From positions 56,159,777-56,223,776 of the forward strand of contig JBCFYV010009882.1 in assembly GCA_039000515.1 (NCBI GenBank): DNA of 64,000 nucleotides, given 5' to 3'. Numbering within the stretch: position 1 is the first letter of the stretch; the number at the start of each line of letters is the position of its first letter. Shown piece by piece: positions 24,685 to 36,235 of the stretch. A program made the translations under genes and the position numbers. Origin of the DNA: Timema cristinae. Taxonomy: Eukaryota > Arthropoda > Insecta > Phasmatodea > Timematidae. Under the pieces are notes generated by a model. That model did not search any database. It saw only the letters and a list, made by a program, of their open reading frames with translations, and had not been told where the DNA came from.

Positions 24685-25445
24685 AGCTAATAGTATGGCC
24701 AAGGAAGAGAAGGAAGTTCAGGAGCAGTTGGATGCATGGGATGAAATGGTGGATATGTATTTAATGAGGGTTAATTAAAGAAGATTGAGATGCTGATTAC
24801 GATAAGGAAGCGAGAAAGTTACACTATTTGTGTGTCAGTAGGCATGGAGAAGATGAAGATAGTGTAAAGCTTTTCATACCTGGGGAGTGTGATAGAAAAT
24901 GTGGAAGAAACAGAAGAGAAATTAAATATGGAGGGAGTCAAGCAGAAGTTAATTTTTCGGAAGTTTTAGAAGTATAATTTGGAGCATGTATGTGCGGAGG
25001 AAGTGAAAATGAGTTATCTACAGTATATACTATGCACCAATATTGACATATGCAGTAGAAACATGGGTAATGATGGATCTGGATGGAAGCAGAATTCAGG
25101 CATATAAAATCAAATTTCTGAGAGGTACAAGTGGAGTGACAAGATTGGATAGGATTAGAAATGAAAGAGTGAGATTAAAAGTTAAAGAGGAGTCTATGAT
25201 AGACAGAATTAAGAATGTGTGAGTAAGGGGCTATGATCATGGTGGGAGAATAGAGGAGGGGAAGATAGCAGAGAAGATGTTGGATATTGATGTGGGGGGC
25301 AGAGGCTAAGAGAAAGATCAAGGAACAGGTGGCTGAAGGGAGTGCAGAGAAGTGTGTAGGAGAGAGGATAATACTGGGTCATTGTGGAGTAGGAAAGGTG
25401 GTGAGGAGAAAGGATATGTTGGAGAGGTTTATGCTCCAAACATAC
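24685..25445 (+). pseudogene. LINE reverse-transcriptase C-terminal remnant
   Basis: Decayed pol of a non-LTR retrotransposon. The frame near 24693 begins EEKEVQEQLDAWDEMVDMY and is followed, after stops and shifts, by a segment with ETWVM (25057) and FLRGTSGVTRLDRIRNE (about 25115-25165), then a KVKEESMIDRIKN-like stretch and a charged tail. This order is characteristic of the thumb and C-terminal part of LINE reverse transcriptases: a short amphipathic helix, then AETW, then FLR..G..R.DR.RNE, then the (W)GH and KR..GRP-like region. The catalytic FADD-type motif and the endonuclease are absent, as expected of a 5'-truncated copy. Several stops (for example after RIKN at about 25218) show it is dead. 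The strand is distinctly purine-rich. The clade is not determined. Confidence 0.75.
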
Positions 25446-25902
25446 CCAACAAGTGGCTGGAAACTTTTCAAGCTGATGAATAATACAAATAAGATTATAA
25501 GGCCTATGTTTTCCCTATTTTATATAAATAAACACTTAGCTTCAAACGTATTATTTTTATTGATAGTTTGAAATAAATATTTAAGAATTAGCTCAATAAT
25601 GTTACTTTAAGTAAATAACGAAAATGAGAAAGAAAGAAGCCACTGGTGAATTTGTATCGTAGTTATTGAAACATTTCTTCCTACGTAACTTATTTGATTT
25701 TATTTTCAATTCAACAAAATTATCCACTAATGACTCTTAAAGGTACAAGGCATCAGACTATAATTTATATGATTTAAATTATACAGCCAGGATGCACACC
25801 CTAATATTTCACTAAATACATAATACTATTTAAAGTTCAATTTATCTAGCTGTCAGTTCCACGAACTTATGTTGAAATAGTTTGAGGCATTAGATTTGCA
25901 AA
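25446..25902. other. No gene seen
   Basis: AT-rich DNA following the LINE relic. No obvious LINE 3' tail or target-site duplication. Confidence 0.5.
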
Positions 25903-25915
25903 AAAAAAAATATAC

Positions 25916-25952
<37 letters not shown>

Positions 25953-26080
25953 TACTGTAGGCATATATATATATATATGAAACATAATATATACCTGTAT
26001 AATTATTTTAAATATTATATAATATATATTACAAATAATATATATTATAAAATAGTAGCTATACTATGAATATAAATAAT
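25903..26080. repeat. (AT)n-rich low-complexity tract
   Basis: Alternating (TATA)n broken by ACTGTAGGC, then AT-rich palindromic sequence such as AATATATATTACAAATAATA. Confidence 0.85.
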
Positions 26081-26469
26081 ATAATAGAGTTTCAAACCAC
26101 CAGGTATTATTCAAAGCTTCATCTATCTAGTAATGTTTGTCTTTTTGGAGTTACCAAGCGGGCTCTTGACTACAGATAAAAGTGAAAAATAAAAATGGTT
26201 TTCAATAAATAATTATTACATATTTTTTGGTCCTGAATAATTGGTACTCTGGAGTCTAGCTGGCTTTTGTTTGTATACATAGTTATCCATGTAATTTTAA
26301 GATAAAATCAAATAAAGATGTGTACAATTAATTGTGTAATTTTATTTACTGGTCAAACACTAGATGGTTACTGATTTAAATACTAATATGTGATTTAAGT
26401 CTTAAATTTAATCTTTAATTTCTCTGGGATTTGAAGTTGATAATTTCCCTTTGTATTCAAGTTAAATAT

Positions 26470-28310
26470 GAACTAGATAAACCCTATCAAATAAATAAGA
26501 TGAGTTGTGTATTTGTATATATATGTGTATGTAGGTATTAGAGCTCCAAAACCAAGAAAACTAGAGAGATGAAACTTTGCAAAGTTATTTTAGGAAACCC
26601 GAGGGGCTAACAATAAGATTTATTTTAAACTATTGAAGTATTAACGCCTTAGACTGTTCAAACAGCTTTTATGGAAGCTCTTAGGCTATCCATTAAACTT
26701 GAGTTGAAACTTTACACGGCTAACATGTTAAGGAAACCTTAGGGTGTACACCTGGAAAATATTCTATTTTTAATATTATAAATTATGAACTATATATCAA
26801 TGTAAACGTTTGGCTTCAGTGGTCAAATTGTTTAGGGCATGTTTTATTTAAATACTAGATTGCTGATTACAAAGATGCCAGTATTGTAATGCTAAGAAAT
26901 TTTATGGATCGTATTTTTTCTGAGGTTTTTTACACTCTCCCTCCATTCAAATGATCCTACATTTAATCTAAATTCAACTCATTTATTGATAATACACTAT
27001 TGAAATTAGTTTAGGTATATAAACGTGATCTGAAGAGTAGTGAGACGTAGTGACGAGGAAAGTCACAAAAAATAATCCCAAAACATCTGACCATAATTGT
27101 AAGTGGCCCCGGAATAAAAAGCCTAGAAATCTGGTACTTTGAATATGTGCTAGGGAAAGCCTAATTATTTACCCTTATGGATTAAAATAAGATTTTAAAT
27201 CAACCAATTTACCAGAGTTATTTTTATTTTTACATCCATTTCGAGTATACGTAGGATACTCCAAAACCAAACAAATATATAAATATGAAACTGAGCTTAA
27301 GTCTAAGAAGTACTTAGGGTGACATCACTCTGTGAAAATAAGGTGTTTTTGTTTTACTTTTATATGTTCTTTACTTTACAACATGGACCGCTTAACCACT
27401 GGTTCAAAAATTCAAAGTAGAAAACTTAAATTTATCATAAGTTTAAATATGTAACTTACATAAGAACTCTATACATTTCGGGCTCATTTTTAATTTCCAC
27501 ATTGGCCTATATTACAAATTTCATGTATTAAACTACGTGAATAGTGGTGTTAATATCTCCAAAATATAGAAAAGAAATATATAATAGCTTGAACTTGAAC
27601 AGAAATCTTGAAAATGTGGACGAAGATAGACTTTTTTTAACCATTACTCTTATATATCATTACAGCTCAGACTGCGTGACCTCTGGCGTTAGGTATTTCT
27701 AGGATCTAGGAAATTAACAAGCTTAAACGTGAGCGGATTTCCCTTTTTAAAGAAATCAAGGGGGTTGTTCATTTTTGTTATTTTTTATAGTTTTTTTAAA
27801 ACTGCAAAATACTATCTGTTTGAGTTGTGTGCAATATTTTATTTTATATTTACAAGTATATAAATAAAAGCCTTAAAACAAGGGAAAGCTGAAAATTTCA
27901 CTTTCACCAAATCAAACGTAAAAGTGTCCATATTTGGTGTATTTCTTGGAATATTTATATTTATTTAAAGAATGATAGCTAAAAAATTGTGACCACGAAC
28001 TCCTGTAATTATAGTAGTAAGAATTACAGAAAGCGATAAGTTGGTTTCAGCATACGTTATTAGGATAACCCTAATTAGTGTTTTTACACATATCTCATCC
28101 ATGGCATCTTAAACCAAGTCACCAGTTCAAGTAACTCCAAAATCAAGGAACAGCTATATCTCAAAAGTGTGAAGAAGAACTTAATGCATTTATTTTAATT
28201 TTTGTTTATTACAGTTTATTTGCCAGTCTGATTATCTAGACTTAGTAACTTCAAAACAAATATACCTAGAAAGCCACCATTGGGAAAAGTAAAAGTCTAA
28301 ACTGTTATTT
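26470..28310. repeat. Cluster of diverged copies of a short dispersed motif
   Basis: A motif of the form GTA-ACTCCAAAACCAA-GAAACTA-GA-GATGAAACTTTG recurs near 26545, 27255, 27550, 28130 and 28240, all in the same orientation and at irregular spacing (about 110 to 710 bases). Each copy is only partly conserved. It may be an ancient tandem array broken by later insertions (a SINE lies at 26810-27056), or several insertions of one short element. Supported only by eye. Confidence 0.45.
26810..27056 (+). mobile_element. SINE, tRNA-headed shared-tail family, old copy
   Basis: The head carries an A-box-like CAGTGGTCAAATTGTTTAGG (about 26817-26836). The body has TTTACACTCTCCCTCCATTC near 26930 and AATCTAAATTCAACTC. 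The tail is TATAAACGTGATCTGAAGAG then TAGTGAGACGTAGTGAC, the family tail with many substitutions. The trinucleotide run has been lost. Its nesting within the short-motif cluster suggests it inserted into it. Confidence 0.75.
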
Positions 28311-28379
28311 TTCAAACTATAAATATAATTATATAAAATTATATTTATTATAATGTGGTAGGGTTAAGGAATAAAGAAT

Positions 28380-28550
28380 TTAGTGGTAATCTACCAGCAT
28401 TTGCATGGAAAGAGAGTGGGAAACCTTTTAGGATAAAAGCGCCCTTAGCAGAATTGACCAAGATTTGAAACACTGATCTCCCCGTCATAAGCATGTTAGT
28501 CTAACACAAGAGTGATGTCTCAGACCGTTCGGTCACTGAAGCGGTTTATG
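28380..28550 (-). mobile_element. SINE head and body, tRNA-headed family
   Basis: Minus strand: an A-box-like CAGTGACCGAACGGTCTGAG (about 28537), a B-box GTTTCAAATCTTGGTC (near 28463) and the body AGGTTTCCCACTCTCTTTCC then ATGCAAATGCTGG. Order and spacing match the full-length copy. The shared 3' tail is missing. Confidence 0.75.
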
Positions 28551-28628
28551 CTATATTTCAATCCTGTTGACTTAATGACGTGATCACTGGATTTTAATAT
28601 TAAATATGTGCTCACCTTTAATATTTGC

Positions 28629-28966
28629 TCATATATATATACTGTATATATACTGTATATATATATATATATATATATATACACTGTACACGTATATATA
28701 TATACTGTATATTATATATAAACTGTATAGTATATATATATATATTATACAGTATATATATATATATATATATATTATACAGTATATATATATATATATA
28801 GTATATATACTGTATAATATATATATATATACTGTATAGTAATTATATATACTGTATAGTATATATATATATACATACTATATAGTATATATATACGGTA
28901 TAGTATATATATATATATACTGTATAGTATATATATACTGTATATATATATATATATTGTATATTA
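28629..28966. repeat. AT minisatellite with ACTGTATA / TATACAGT units
   Basis: Long (TA)n stretches interrupted at irregular intervals by ACTGTATAG or its complement, giving a higher-order repeat of about 16-35 bases and many self-complementary segments. It is bounded by unique DNA on both sides. The open frame 28606-28839 is an artefact of this tract. Confidence 0.9.
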
Positions 28967-29837
28967 GTGATTCGTTTCGTAGACATGCAATTCCAGGCAC
29001 TTGCAGATAGTTGAATATAAATATTATATCTTATTCGAACAAAATAACAATTGTTTACGTGTTTTTAAAATTATCTTTGAAAAGCCATAACTTATATTAT
29101 TTTTTAGGTTTATTAATTAGCCTCTCTCTAATACATATATCACTAACTTAAAATATTTACATTAAAAATATACATTAAAAATCTCTATAATTAAAAAAAT
29201 CTCGTTCCAATCGGTTAAGTAAACTTAGTTATTTTGTTAAAATCGAACTTACTTGGATACTGCTTTGGATAGAAAATCATTGAAAAGTTTTCCTGGATTT
29301 CACAATGAAATTTGATGGAAGCATTATTATAGTATATTAAAATTTAAATAATTGTGTTGAATATAGAGAAAACTGGAGCCAAAATTACGTAAGTCAGTCT
29401 AATATTTCTAAAGATATTTAATCATGGAATCTCAAACATTTTAAAGAGTATCATGTCCACACTGTAGATACTAAAAGGGATGATAAATGAAGATTCACTG
29501 ATTGGTTAGATAAATATAGTTTTTATATTTGGCGTAGTTTTTGAAGTTTATTTAGCGGAAAATCATGAAAATCATTTATTTTTCCAAATATTCAAATAAA
29601 ATATATATTTCTATTGCAAAAGTAGATTTTTACAAATATTTAAACTAGAAATTAATGATTCAAAAATAATTGAACAAAATGAAAAGTGTATACGGCTTTA
29701 GACGTTACGACATGTCACGTTATGAAACCACGTTTGTAAAAACGTTTATTAAGTTATTTGGTACAAATTTAGTATCAATATACTATATATGGTTTATTTA
29801 CACCTTATTTATTCAAAGAGCTTATGTATTAGGGTAC
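28967..29837. other. No gene seen
   Basis: AT-rich DNA between two minisatellites. The 95-codon frame at 29670-29957 runs into the next AT tract and has no recognisable content. Confidence 0.5.
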
Positions 29838-29957
29838 ATAGACATATATGTGTATATAATGTATAAAGTATATAATATATGTGTCTATAAATGTATATAT
29901 ATATATATATATATGTCTAAAAATTTGTATATATATAGATATAATCTATATGTATAG
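29838..29957. repeat. (TATG/TATA)n low-complexity tract
   Basis: Imperfect TATATATG, GTATATAA and TATA repeats. Confidence 0.8.
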
Positions 29958-30104
29958 GTATATCATATGTTTGTTTGTATACAATTGATTTCTAGTTATC
30001 ATATTAAGTAATCCATGTGTTCTTTAGCTCTAGTTTTTCTATTTCATTATTTGTGTGTTTTATGTAGATATATCATTCTGTAAAACTTCATTTTAATTGT
30101 ACTG

Positions 30105-30154
30105 GTTAAGTGTAAGAAAAGGCGGTAACCTTAACTTCGCCATTAAGGTAGAAA

Positions 30155-30201
<47 letters not shown>

Positions 30202-30208
30202 TACTACT
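30105..30208 (+). mobile_element. 3' tail of a LINE or SINE ending in (ATT)n
   Basis: The segment GTAAGAAAAGGCGGTAACC, then TTAACTTCGCCATTAAGG, then (ATT)15 and (CTA)5, has the form of a non-LTR element end: unique conserved tail followed by a trinucleotide run. It is different from the shared tail of the SINEs above. The 5' part is not recognisable, so this may be a very short truncated insertion. Confidence 0.5.
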
Positions 30209-30219
30209 ACTATAAAGGG

Positions 30220-30712
30220 CGTATATACTGAGCACCATATCTTACAAACCATCCAAGCTATTCACGTGGTTACACAATGAGGAAAGTGTTATATATAAAA
30301 AATAATCTGAAATTGCTTGAAAGGAGACAAGAAAATCAATATGGATAGACTACTTTAAATATACATTGGCATCCTGACATACTCATCTCCGTAAACCAAG
30401 CCAGAAGAAGTTGATACCGTAGCTCGTGTACCCCGTAAGGCGGATATATTTGAGTCTACCACGTGAAAATCCTAATAATTCAACTATTCCATGCTACAGA
30501 AAAGACACCAATGTTCGATGGTTCCGCAGATAGTACCTTCAAAGATTCTTCTGATATTGTTAATATCACTACTTGATATATCCCTGTTCGTGCAGCCACA
30601 GCCCCACCTGTGTATCAGCGGTGATATGTCAATTACAAGAACTTTTGGGTTGTTTTTAGTTTCTTTTATTGACACCCGTTACTTCACACATAAATTGATT
30701 CACCCTGTGTAT
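30220..30712 (-). mobile_element. Possible internally deleted mariner-like element
   Basis: On the minus strand the sequence starts TATACACAGGGTGAATCAA (30712 downward), a typical mariner/IS630-type end. About 300 bases later one frame reads GINFFWLGLRR then a stop and VCQDA, loosely like the DFFLWG.LK..VY segment around the third catalytic aspartate of these transposases. The first two catalytic residues are absent and the opposite end is not found. The 63-codon frame (30484-30675) has no recognisable domain. This is a weak call. Confidence 0.3.
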
Positions 30713-30891
30713 ATATATGTATAAATATACGTATATGTGTATATAAATATATTATATATAAAATATATAATATATATTATATATAATATATAATATATAT
30801 AATATATATAATATATACATATTATTTATATAATATATATTTATATGTATATATCTATTTGTAGATATATGTGTATATATTTTTATGTGTA
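30713..30891. repeat. (ATATATA)n low-complexity tract
   Basis: Nearly pure A/T with TATATAATATATA units, immediately left of a mariner insertion. Confidence 0.85.
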
Positions 30892-31498
30892 TATAAAGGG
30901 TGTATTTTAATTGGTGTCAACTATTATAGGAGTGTACTCCCATCGACCAAACATTAAGAAAAGTTCAAATAAACATGGGTCTAGAAACGCTTAGTTCCTG
31001 AGTTTGGAGGAATTTTACTGTTAGATTAATAAACACTCAAACAGAAGAAGTATTGCAACTAAACAAGACAAAGTTAAAAAAAATGCAAGAATACAGAACA
31101 TTTTGTTATAATAATTGTTAAAAATGGTGTCTCGTTTCTATGCATTCTCTAAGCCTGCTTTGATACTTTGTCGTACTCTATTGAGTACACCTTGAGTTTT
31201 AATGTATTTGCTCACATTTATATAAGATACGATCTCTAATAATTTCAACATCAGGCACAGGATTTTAGATATAAATGGATTTTTAATATCCCCAGAGATA
31301 AAAATACATTGGGTTCAAATCGGGTGATTGAGCCGGCCATTCAATTGATCCCCGGCTACCATTCAATCGTTGAGGAAAAACTTTAATAGCTTTAAAAATA
31401 AGCGTTTTAGAGCAATGTTTAAATTAATTTTTCTTAGTGTTCGGTCGATGGGAATACACACCTTGAATATGTGACACCATTTAAAATACACCTTGTAT
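30892..31498 (-). mobile_element. Internally deleted mariner-type element with ~95-bp inverted ends
   Basis: The left end (30897-30991, starting AGGGTGTATTTTAATTGGTG) and right end (31399-31494, reverse complement AAGGTGTATTTTAAATGGTG) are about 75-80% matching inverted repeats over about 95 bases, sharing CTCCCATCGACC/TTCCCATCGACC and ending near ACGCTTA. The interior, read on the minus strand, keeps the C-terminal catalytic block of a mariner/IS630-type transposase: SPDLNPMYFYLWGY (about 31325-31280), whose Asp is the third acidic residue of the DD(D/E) triad. It is followed by PDVEIIRDRILYKCEQI with in-frame stops before and after. The helix-turn-helix and the first two catalytic residues are deleted. 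The element sits between two AT tracts and TATA lies at both edges, consistent with a TA target. Confidence 0.85.
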
Positions 31499-31601
31499 AT
31501 TTATATATATATATATATATATGATATAGATAAATATATAACTATTTATAATTATAAGTGTATATGTATACATATGTATATATTTTATGTATAAAACTAT
31601 G

Positions 31602-31632
<31 letters not shown>

Positions 31633-31862
31633 GTAATTATATATATATAACATATGAATGTAAGTGTATAAATATAGTTATCAATAAATATGTATAGAAA
31701 ATATATATAAATACATACGAATAATTAAATAAATAGACCTATGTATACACATAAAAACAAACATAAATATTCATATATATACAAATATATGCACGTATAT
31801 ATATATATATATACGCATATATACATACATGTTTATATGTATTATATATAAATGTATGTTAT
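31499..31862. repeat. (TATA/TATG)n low-complexity tract
   Basis: A/T-rich imperfect repeats including TATATGTATA and ACATATAAA units. Nothing coding. Confidence 0.8.
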
Positions 31863-33904
31863 CTTCATGTATGTGCGTGTGTTCCGAAGGTTGGTGAGAT
31901 TATACGCACATAATTTAAAAGATATAAATAGTTGTTCCACTGAAAAGATTTTCCTTGTTACTCGTTCTCGCTAGCCAAATCTACACTGTTTAACACCTAT
32001 ACAATTTGGCGAAGCTGATGGGTTCTCCCTCTTCTTTTATTAACTTACTTCCCCAATGAACCCACATTACCAATATCGCACCCCAGAGACTCCCTTCCTC
32101 CCAAATAAACTCTCTTTCTCTCTCTTTGTTATTCCTATCCTGCTGACCAGATTTCACGTATGACATCTATAAAAGACTACAGATTGTTTTGTTCTTTTAT
32201 CTTTCAAACAAACTAATATTGTGATATACTGATAAAAAAATACCATGATTGAATAAATTATAGGCTATTTATATTCCCTTGGATAAATAATTTAAAAGGT
32301 TGATATATTATGATAGAAATGTGATGGAGAGTTTTCAAAAGAATCTGTAAAGGTGGACTTATACTTAGTTATATAAAAGAAATGCTCAACGTTTTTTATT
32401 TCTTTGTATTTAAGTAAAGTTGTTTTCTATTCTCATATTGTTTATCAACAAATTGTTTTTCAAGATAATAATAACCCATATAAATATGTCATAAGCAATA
32501 TTCATAATGGTTGTATTATTTTTCAAATACATAACATAAAATAACAAATCTATATATATATATATATATATTTTGTCTAGTAATCTACAAAGTGGTATTT
32601 CTTTTTAGCTTATGTTTTCAGACAGTGCCAACAAATTAATTATAAATTACATATAATGCTAGTTAACATATTTTATTTTTCAAGTAGTAATAAAGTGCTT
32701 GTTATAGTAAGAAACAAATATTCTAATGTGTAGAGTTCTCGCTCAGTGCGTAAATGAATAAAATAATTATTTGATATTTAGTTTTAAACTTATGAATACA
32801 AATCATAAACTTTTTGTCTTATTCTTTTGTTTGTATAGAATATTATTTCGTAAGCAATCAAAATTTCTAAATTATATGAAGAATTACCATAAAGTTTTTT
32901 TAACCAATATAGACCTCTAGTATACACTCATACATTTTGGGATGATCCACTAAGAAATATTAAACAATAACAATTATCTGGTTTTTGGAGTGATTCCTCT
33001 ACATTACTAGTAGATTTCAAATTACTACTTCACCTAAAAGGTTTTGATTTCTTAACACTCCCCTTTTCCCCCATTGCGTTCATTTTTGGACTACCATTTT
33101 AAAATCTGGAATTTATGGACTTTAATGGTTAATTGGAGGGCGTCTGTATACCTTATTGCCGAATGCAAGATTTTTACGTAGAGAATTAGATATTTTTATT
33201 AATTTTTGAAACGTTAACCCATTCGCCCCTCTCTGCTTTTAATTCAAACTTAATATCTGGAAATTTCAAATTTGATTACTTGGTTGATTTTCTGTATTTA
33301 CCTTCTAGATTCCTTCCAAATTTAGATTTTATATAACATCTATTTTTTTCTCTCTCTCTTTATAATTCCTCTCACCCTTTATCTCAGGGCCCCATTTTAT
33401 AAATTATCAATAGTCACATTTTAATGGTTATTTGGAGTTGTTGTCTCATCTGCCTGCCCAATTTCAATTGTCTCCCACGCCGATAAGTAGGTGTTTCTTT
33501 TAGTTTTGGAAATTTTATACCACACATTTAACCAGGCCTGTCAAAAGCTACAATCGGGCCCAATACCAGGGGTAGAGCACGTGCGGACCCTAGCTTTGTT
33601 CTACTTGACTTAAATGGTGTGAAACCTTATTTTTATAAGGGGAGGAGTCAAATAGTTTATCAAATAAAAAGGGGTATTCAGAATATTTGACCCCAAAACT
33701 AGATGAGACTTGGAGATCCTATGTGAAATTTTGAAAATATTTATCTCCTAGATTACATTTGGTTTAGCCCTCATCCGAATTATATTGTTAACTCTATACT
33801 TGTCTATAAAAAAAAATGGAGTGGTCCGTCTCCAGAAACTTTTAAAATTATAATTTGTCTTTAAGCTATTAAGAGTGGTCTTTGTATGAAATTATTGGAA
33901 AATC
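31863..33904. other. No gene seen
   Basis: AT-rich DNA with an (AT)12 tract at about 32549-32572 and pyrimidine-rich segments near 32090-32130 and 33340-33480. A segment near 33538 (CCAGGCCTGTCAAAAGC..) resembles a hAT end, but its partner is not visible. Confidence 0.5.
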
Positions 33905-34141
33905 AGATCTGTATTATTATTGTTATTGTTATATTCTAGACCCTTACTCGAGATTACGTTATACAAGATACAAGCGTGGAAACTGATATATTCTAATTTG
34001 ATACTCCGTAACAAATACCGTTCAACTTCACTTTACTGAATGACCATCACATCTGACCAATACCAATGTGAACTTTACGACTTCGTCGTATGACCCAATG
34101 AATCCAATCACTCCACAACACATTTTCACACATTCATAACA
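33905..34141 (-). repeat. Probable LTR remnant of the gypsy element
   Basis: On the minus strand, a purine run (AAGGGGGGAGGT, about 34155-34144), which looks like a polypurine tract, is followed at once by TGTTATGAATGTGTG. This is how a 3' LTR begins after pol in a Ty3/gypsy element. The candidate LTR would run to about 33905. Its other boundary and a matching 5' LTR were not found, so the limits are tentative. Confidence 0.5.
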
Positions 34142-34155
34142 GACCTCCCCCCTTA

Positions 34156-36235
34156 GTCTGAATACCCTCCCCCCCCAACTAATGGAAGAATACTTGATAG
34201 AGAAAAAAATACGTTCACAAAACTTCTTCTCTTCAGAGGTTGAGCCTTACAGGTTGCTTAATTACGCAGCCACTCCTAATATAGGTCATTCGAGCTGGCG
34301 CACCTCTTGAGGCTGACCCTTCATTTATGGGCTGCCTCATCACCTGGAGTAGGTCCAAAGGCTTTATCCTGGGTTAGATTCTTCATGAGGAGGGCTGGTT
34401 CTCTTCTCTTGACTAGGTGACTCAAACTGACTCCTGGGCGAAGTGGACGGTGCTGATAGCAATAGGGGTTCAATTGGCTTAACTGCTATTGACCTCCTAG
34501 ATGGTCTCGGTGTTGAGCTTGGATTCTGGCTAACATTTGTGTTCATATTTTGTCTATTAAGTTCCTCCCCCACTGGCCTCATCTGATACACATGGCGGAA
34601 GTAGGTGGTATCCCCTTGTTTTATTAAATAATGTAAATCACCCTTTTTTCTTTGACAAATACAACCAGCTTTTATATGGGTTTCTGTAGGAACGGAAAGC
34701 GACGTTTGACCCTTTCTTTGAAAATTCTTAGAATATCCACAGGCACCTGGGAACACCGCGGAAGAGCTAGTGGATCTAAGTGCTTTACTAAATCCATACG
34801 GCTCCTTAGCTTACGTCCCAAAACGAGAGTTGGAGGAGGTCGTCCAGTGATGGAGTGGGGATTCCTCCTATAGGCTATCAGGAATTTAGTTATAGCATCA
34901 CTAATATTGCTTCCAATCAGTATGGCAGGTTTGAGAGAGGCTTTAAAAGTCTGCACTCTCCTCTCCTCTAAACCATTGGAAGCGGCATGATATGGTGCAA
35001 ACAATTTTTGTTTGATTCATAACTCGGAACAAAAGTTTGAGGATTCTGAGCTGGTAAATTGAGGGCCATTATCTGTTACGATGACGTGGGAAAACCAAAA
35101 TTTCAAAAAGAAAGTTCATTGGCTTAATTGTTGTTGTAGAAGTTAGATTTTGTATAGGGTGAACATCAAACCACCTGCTGAAAGTATCAACAATAATAAG
35201 AAAATATATGCCTTTGATAGGACATGCAATATCTATATGGAGCCTTTTTGTGGGTGATGAAGGGCATTGCCACTTCTGGTAGGATATCTTGTCTGGGTTG
35301 TTTTTCATCTGTTGGCACGAAATACAATTTGAAATCATTTATCAATATCCGAATCAATTTTTGGCCAGCACACATAGCTTTGTTCCAATGTTTGCTCTTA
35401 ACCACTCCCATGTGCCCCTCGTGTAGCTCTTCTAATACTCTGGATCCTAGGCATTCGGGTGTGTACACCAGCTGGCCTCAAAAAATACAATCAAGAAAAA
35501 TGAATATTCATGCTGCGGGCGTCCCCAAATATTCATGGGCTTTAAAGTAACCCCCGTTTTGTGTGCTTGGATGAGTTCTCAGCTTCCTGTACATTGCTCA
35601 AGCATTTAATTATTTAATTTGCAATAACTGGTAGTACATTGATTTCGCCTAAACTAAAAACTTCTAAATCCCTGTCAAAATCATCTGATTGGCCTTGCAG
35701 AAGTAGACGTGACAAACAGTCTCCATTCCCATGCTCCGCACCTGGACGATATTGAATATCATCATAATTGAATGCTTGAAGAAATATAGCATACCTCTGG
35801 AGTCGTAGAGCATACAGAACTGGAAGACCCTTTGATGATCCGAAGATAGAGAGTAACGTACGATTATCTGTTATCAAGATGAATCGATGGTCAAAGAGAT
35901 AGGCAAAAAACCTTTTTAAGCCAAATATAATGGTACATGATTCTTCTTCTTCTACTTGACTCCACTTTTGTACCCAGGGCCCAAGGTCCGACTAGCAAAG
36001 GTTATTGGCCTTTCTGTGCCATCACTCATGCGATGGGATAATACTGCCCCTAAGACGTAAGGGCTGGCAAAAGTAGAGAGGATAATTTTTTCTTCGGGTC
36101 AAAGAGGGTAAGTACCTTGTCAGATGACATTGTTTCCTTAATTTGTTCAAAAGATTTGACACAAACTTCAATGAAATTAAAATACTAGTGTGACAAATGT
36201 CAGTAAGTTCCTATGGAGCAAAACTCGGCTAGTGG
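34156..36235 (-). pseudogene. Broken Ty3/gypsy pol (RT end, RNase H, integrase)
   Basis: A retrotransposon polyprotein relic read from high to low coordinates. Landmarks in order: the end of reverse transcriptase (KSFEQIKETMSSDKVLTLF near 36150); the RNase H domain with GAVLSHRMSDGTERPITFAS (about 36050-35990) and ITDNRTLLSIF (about 35875-35843), then RPGAEHGNGDCLSRL near 35750-35700; the integrase zinc finger with ELHEGHMG (about 35428) and CISCQQ (about 35327); the integrase core with IDIACP and DTFSRW (about 35270-35170), TDNGPQF (about 35085-35065) and HAASNGLEERRVQTFK (about 34990-34940), i.e. the D, D, E residues; and a C-terminal part with RHVYQMRP near 34595. Several frameshifts and stops separate these blocks. 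Gag, protease and most of reverse transcriptase are missing, and no envelope frame is seen. The element is dead. Confidence 0.9.

Noticed and set aside
24690..24780. Start of an intact host gene (open frame with many E and D residues)
   Set aside because: The frame ends after about 28 codons and the following segments in other frames show LINE reverse-transcriptase motifs.
28606..28839. 77-codon frame rich in Y and I
   Set aside because: Entirely produced by the (TA)n minisatellite.
34652..35550. Plus-strand frames at 34652-34873 and 35224-35550
   Set aside because: They lie antisense to clear minus-strand gypsy pol sequence and have no content of their own.
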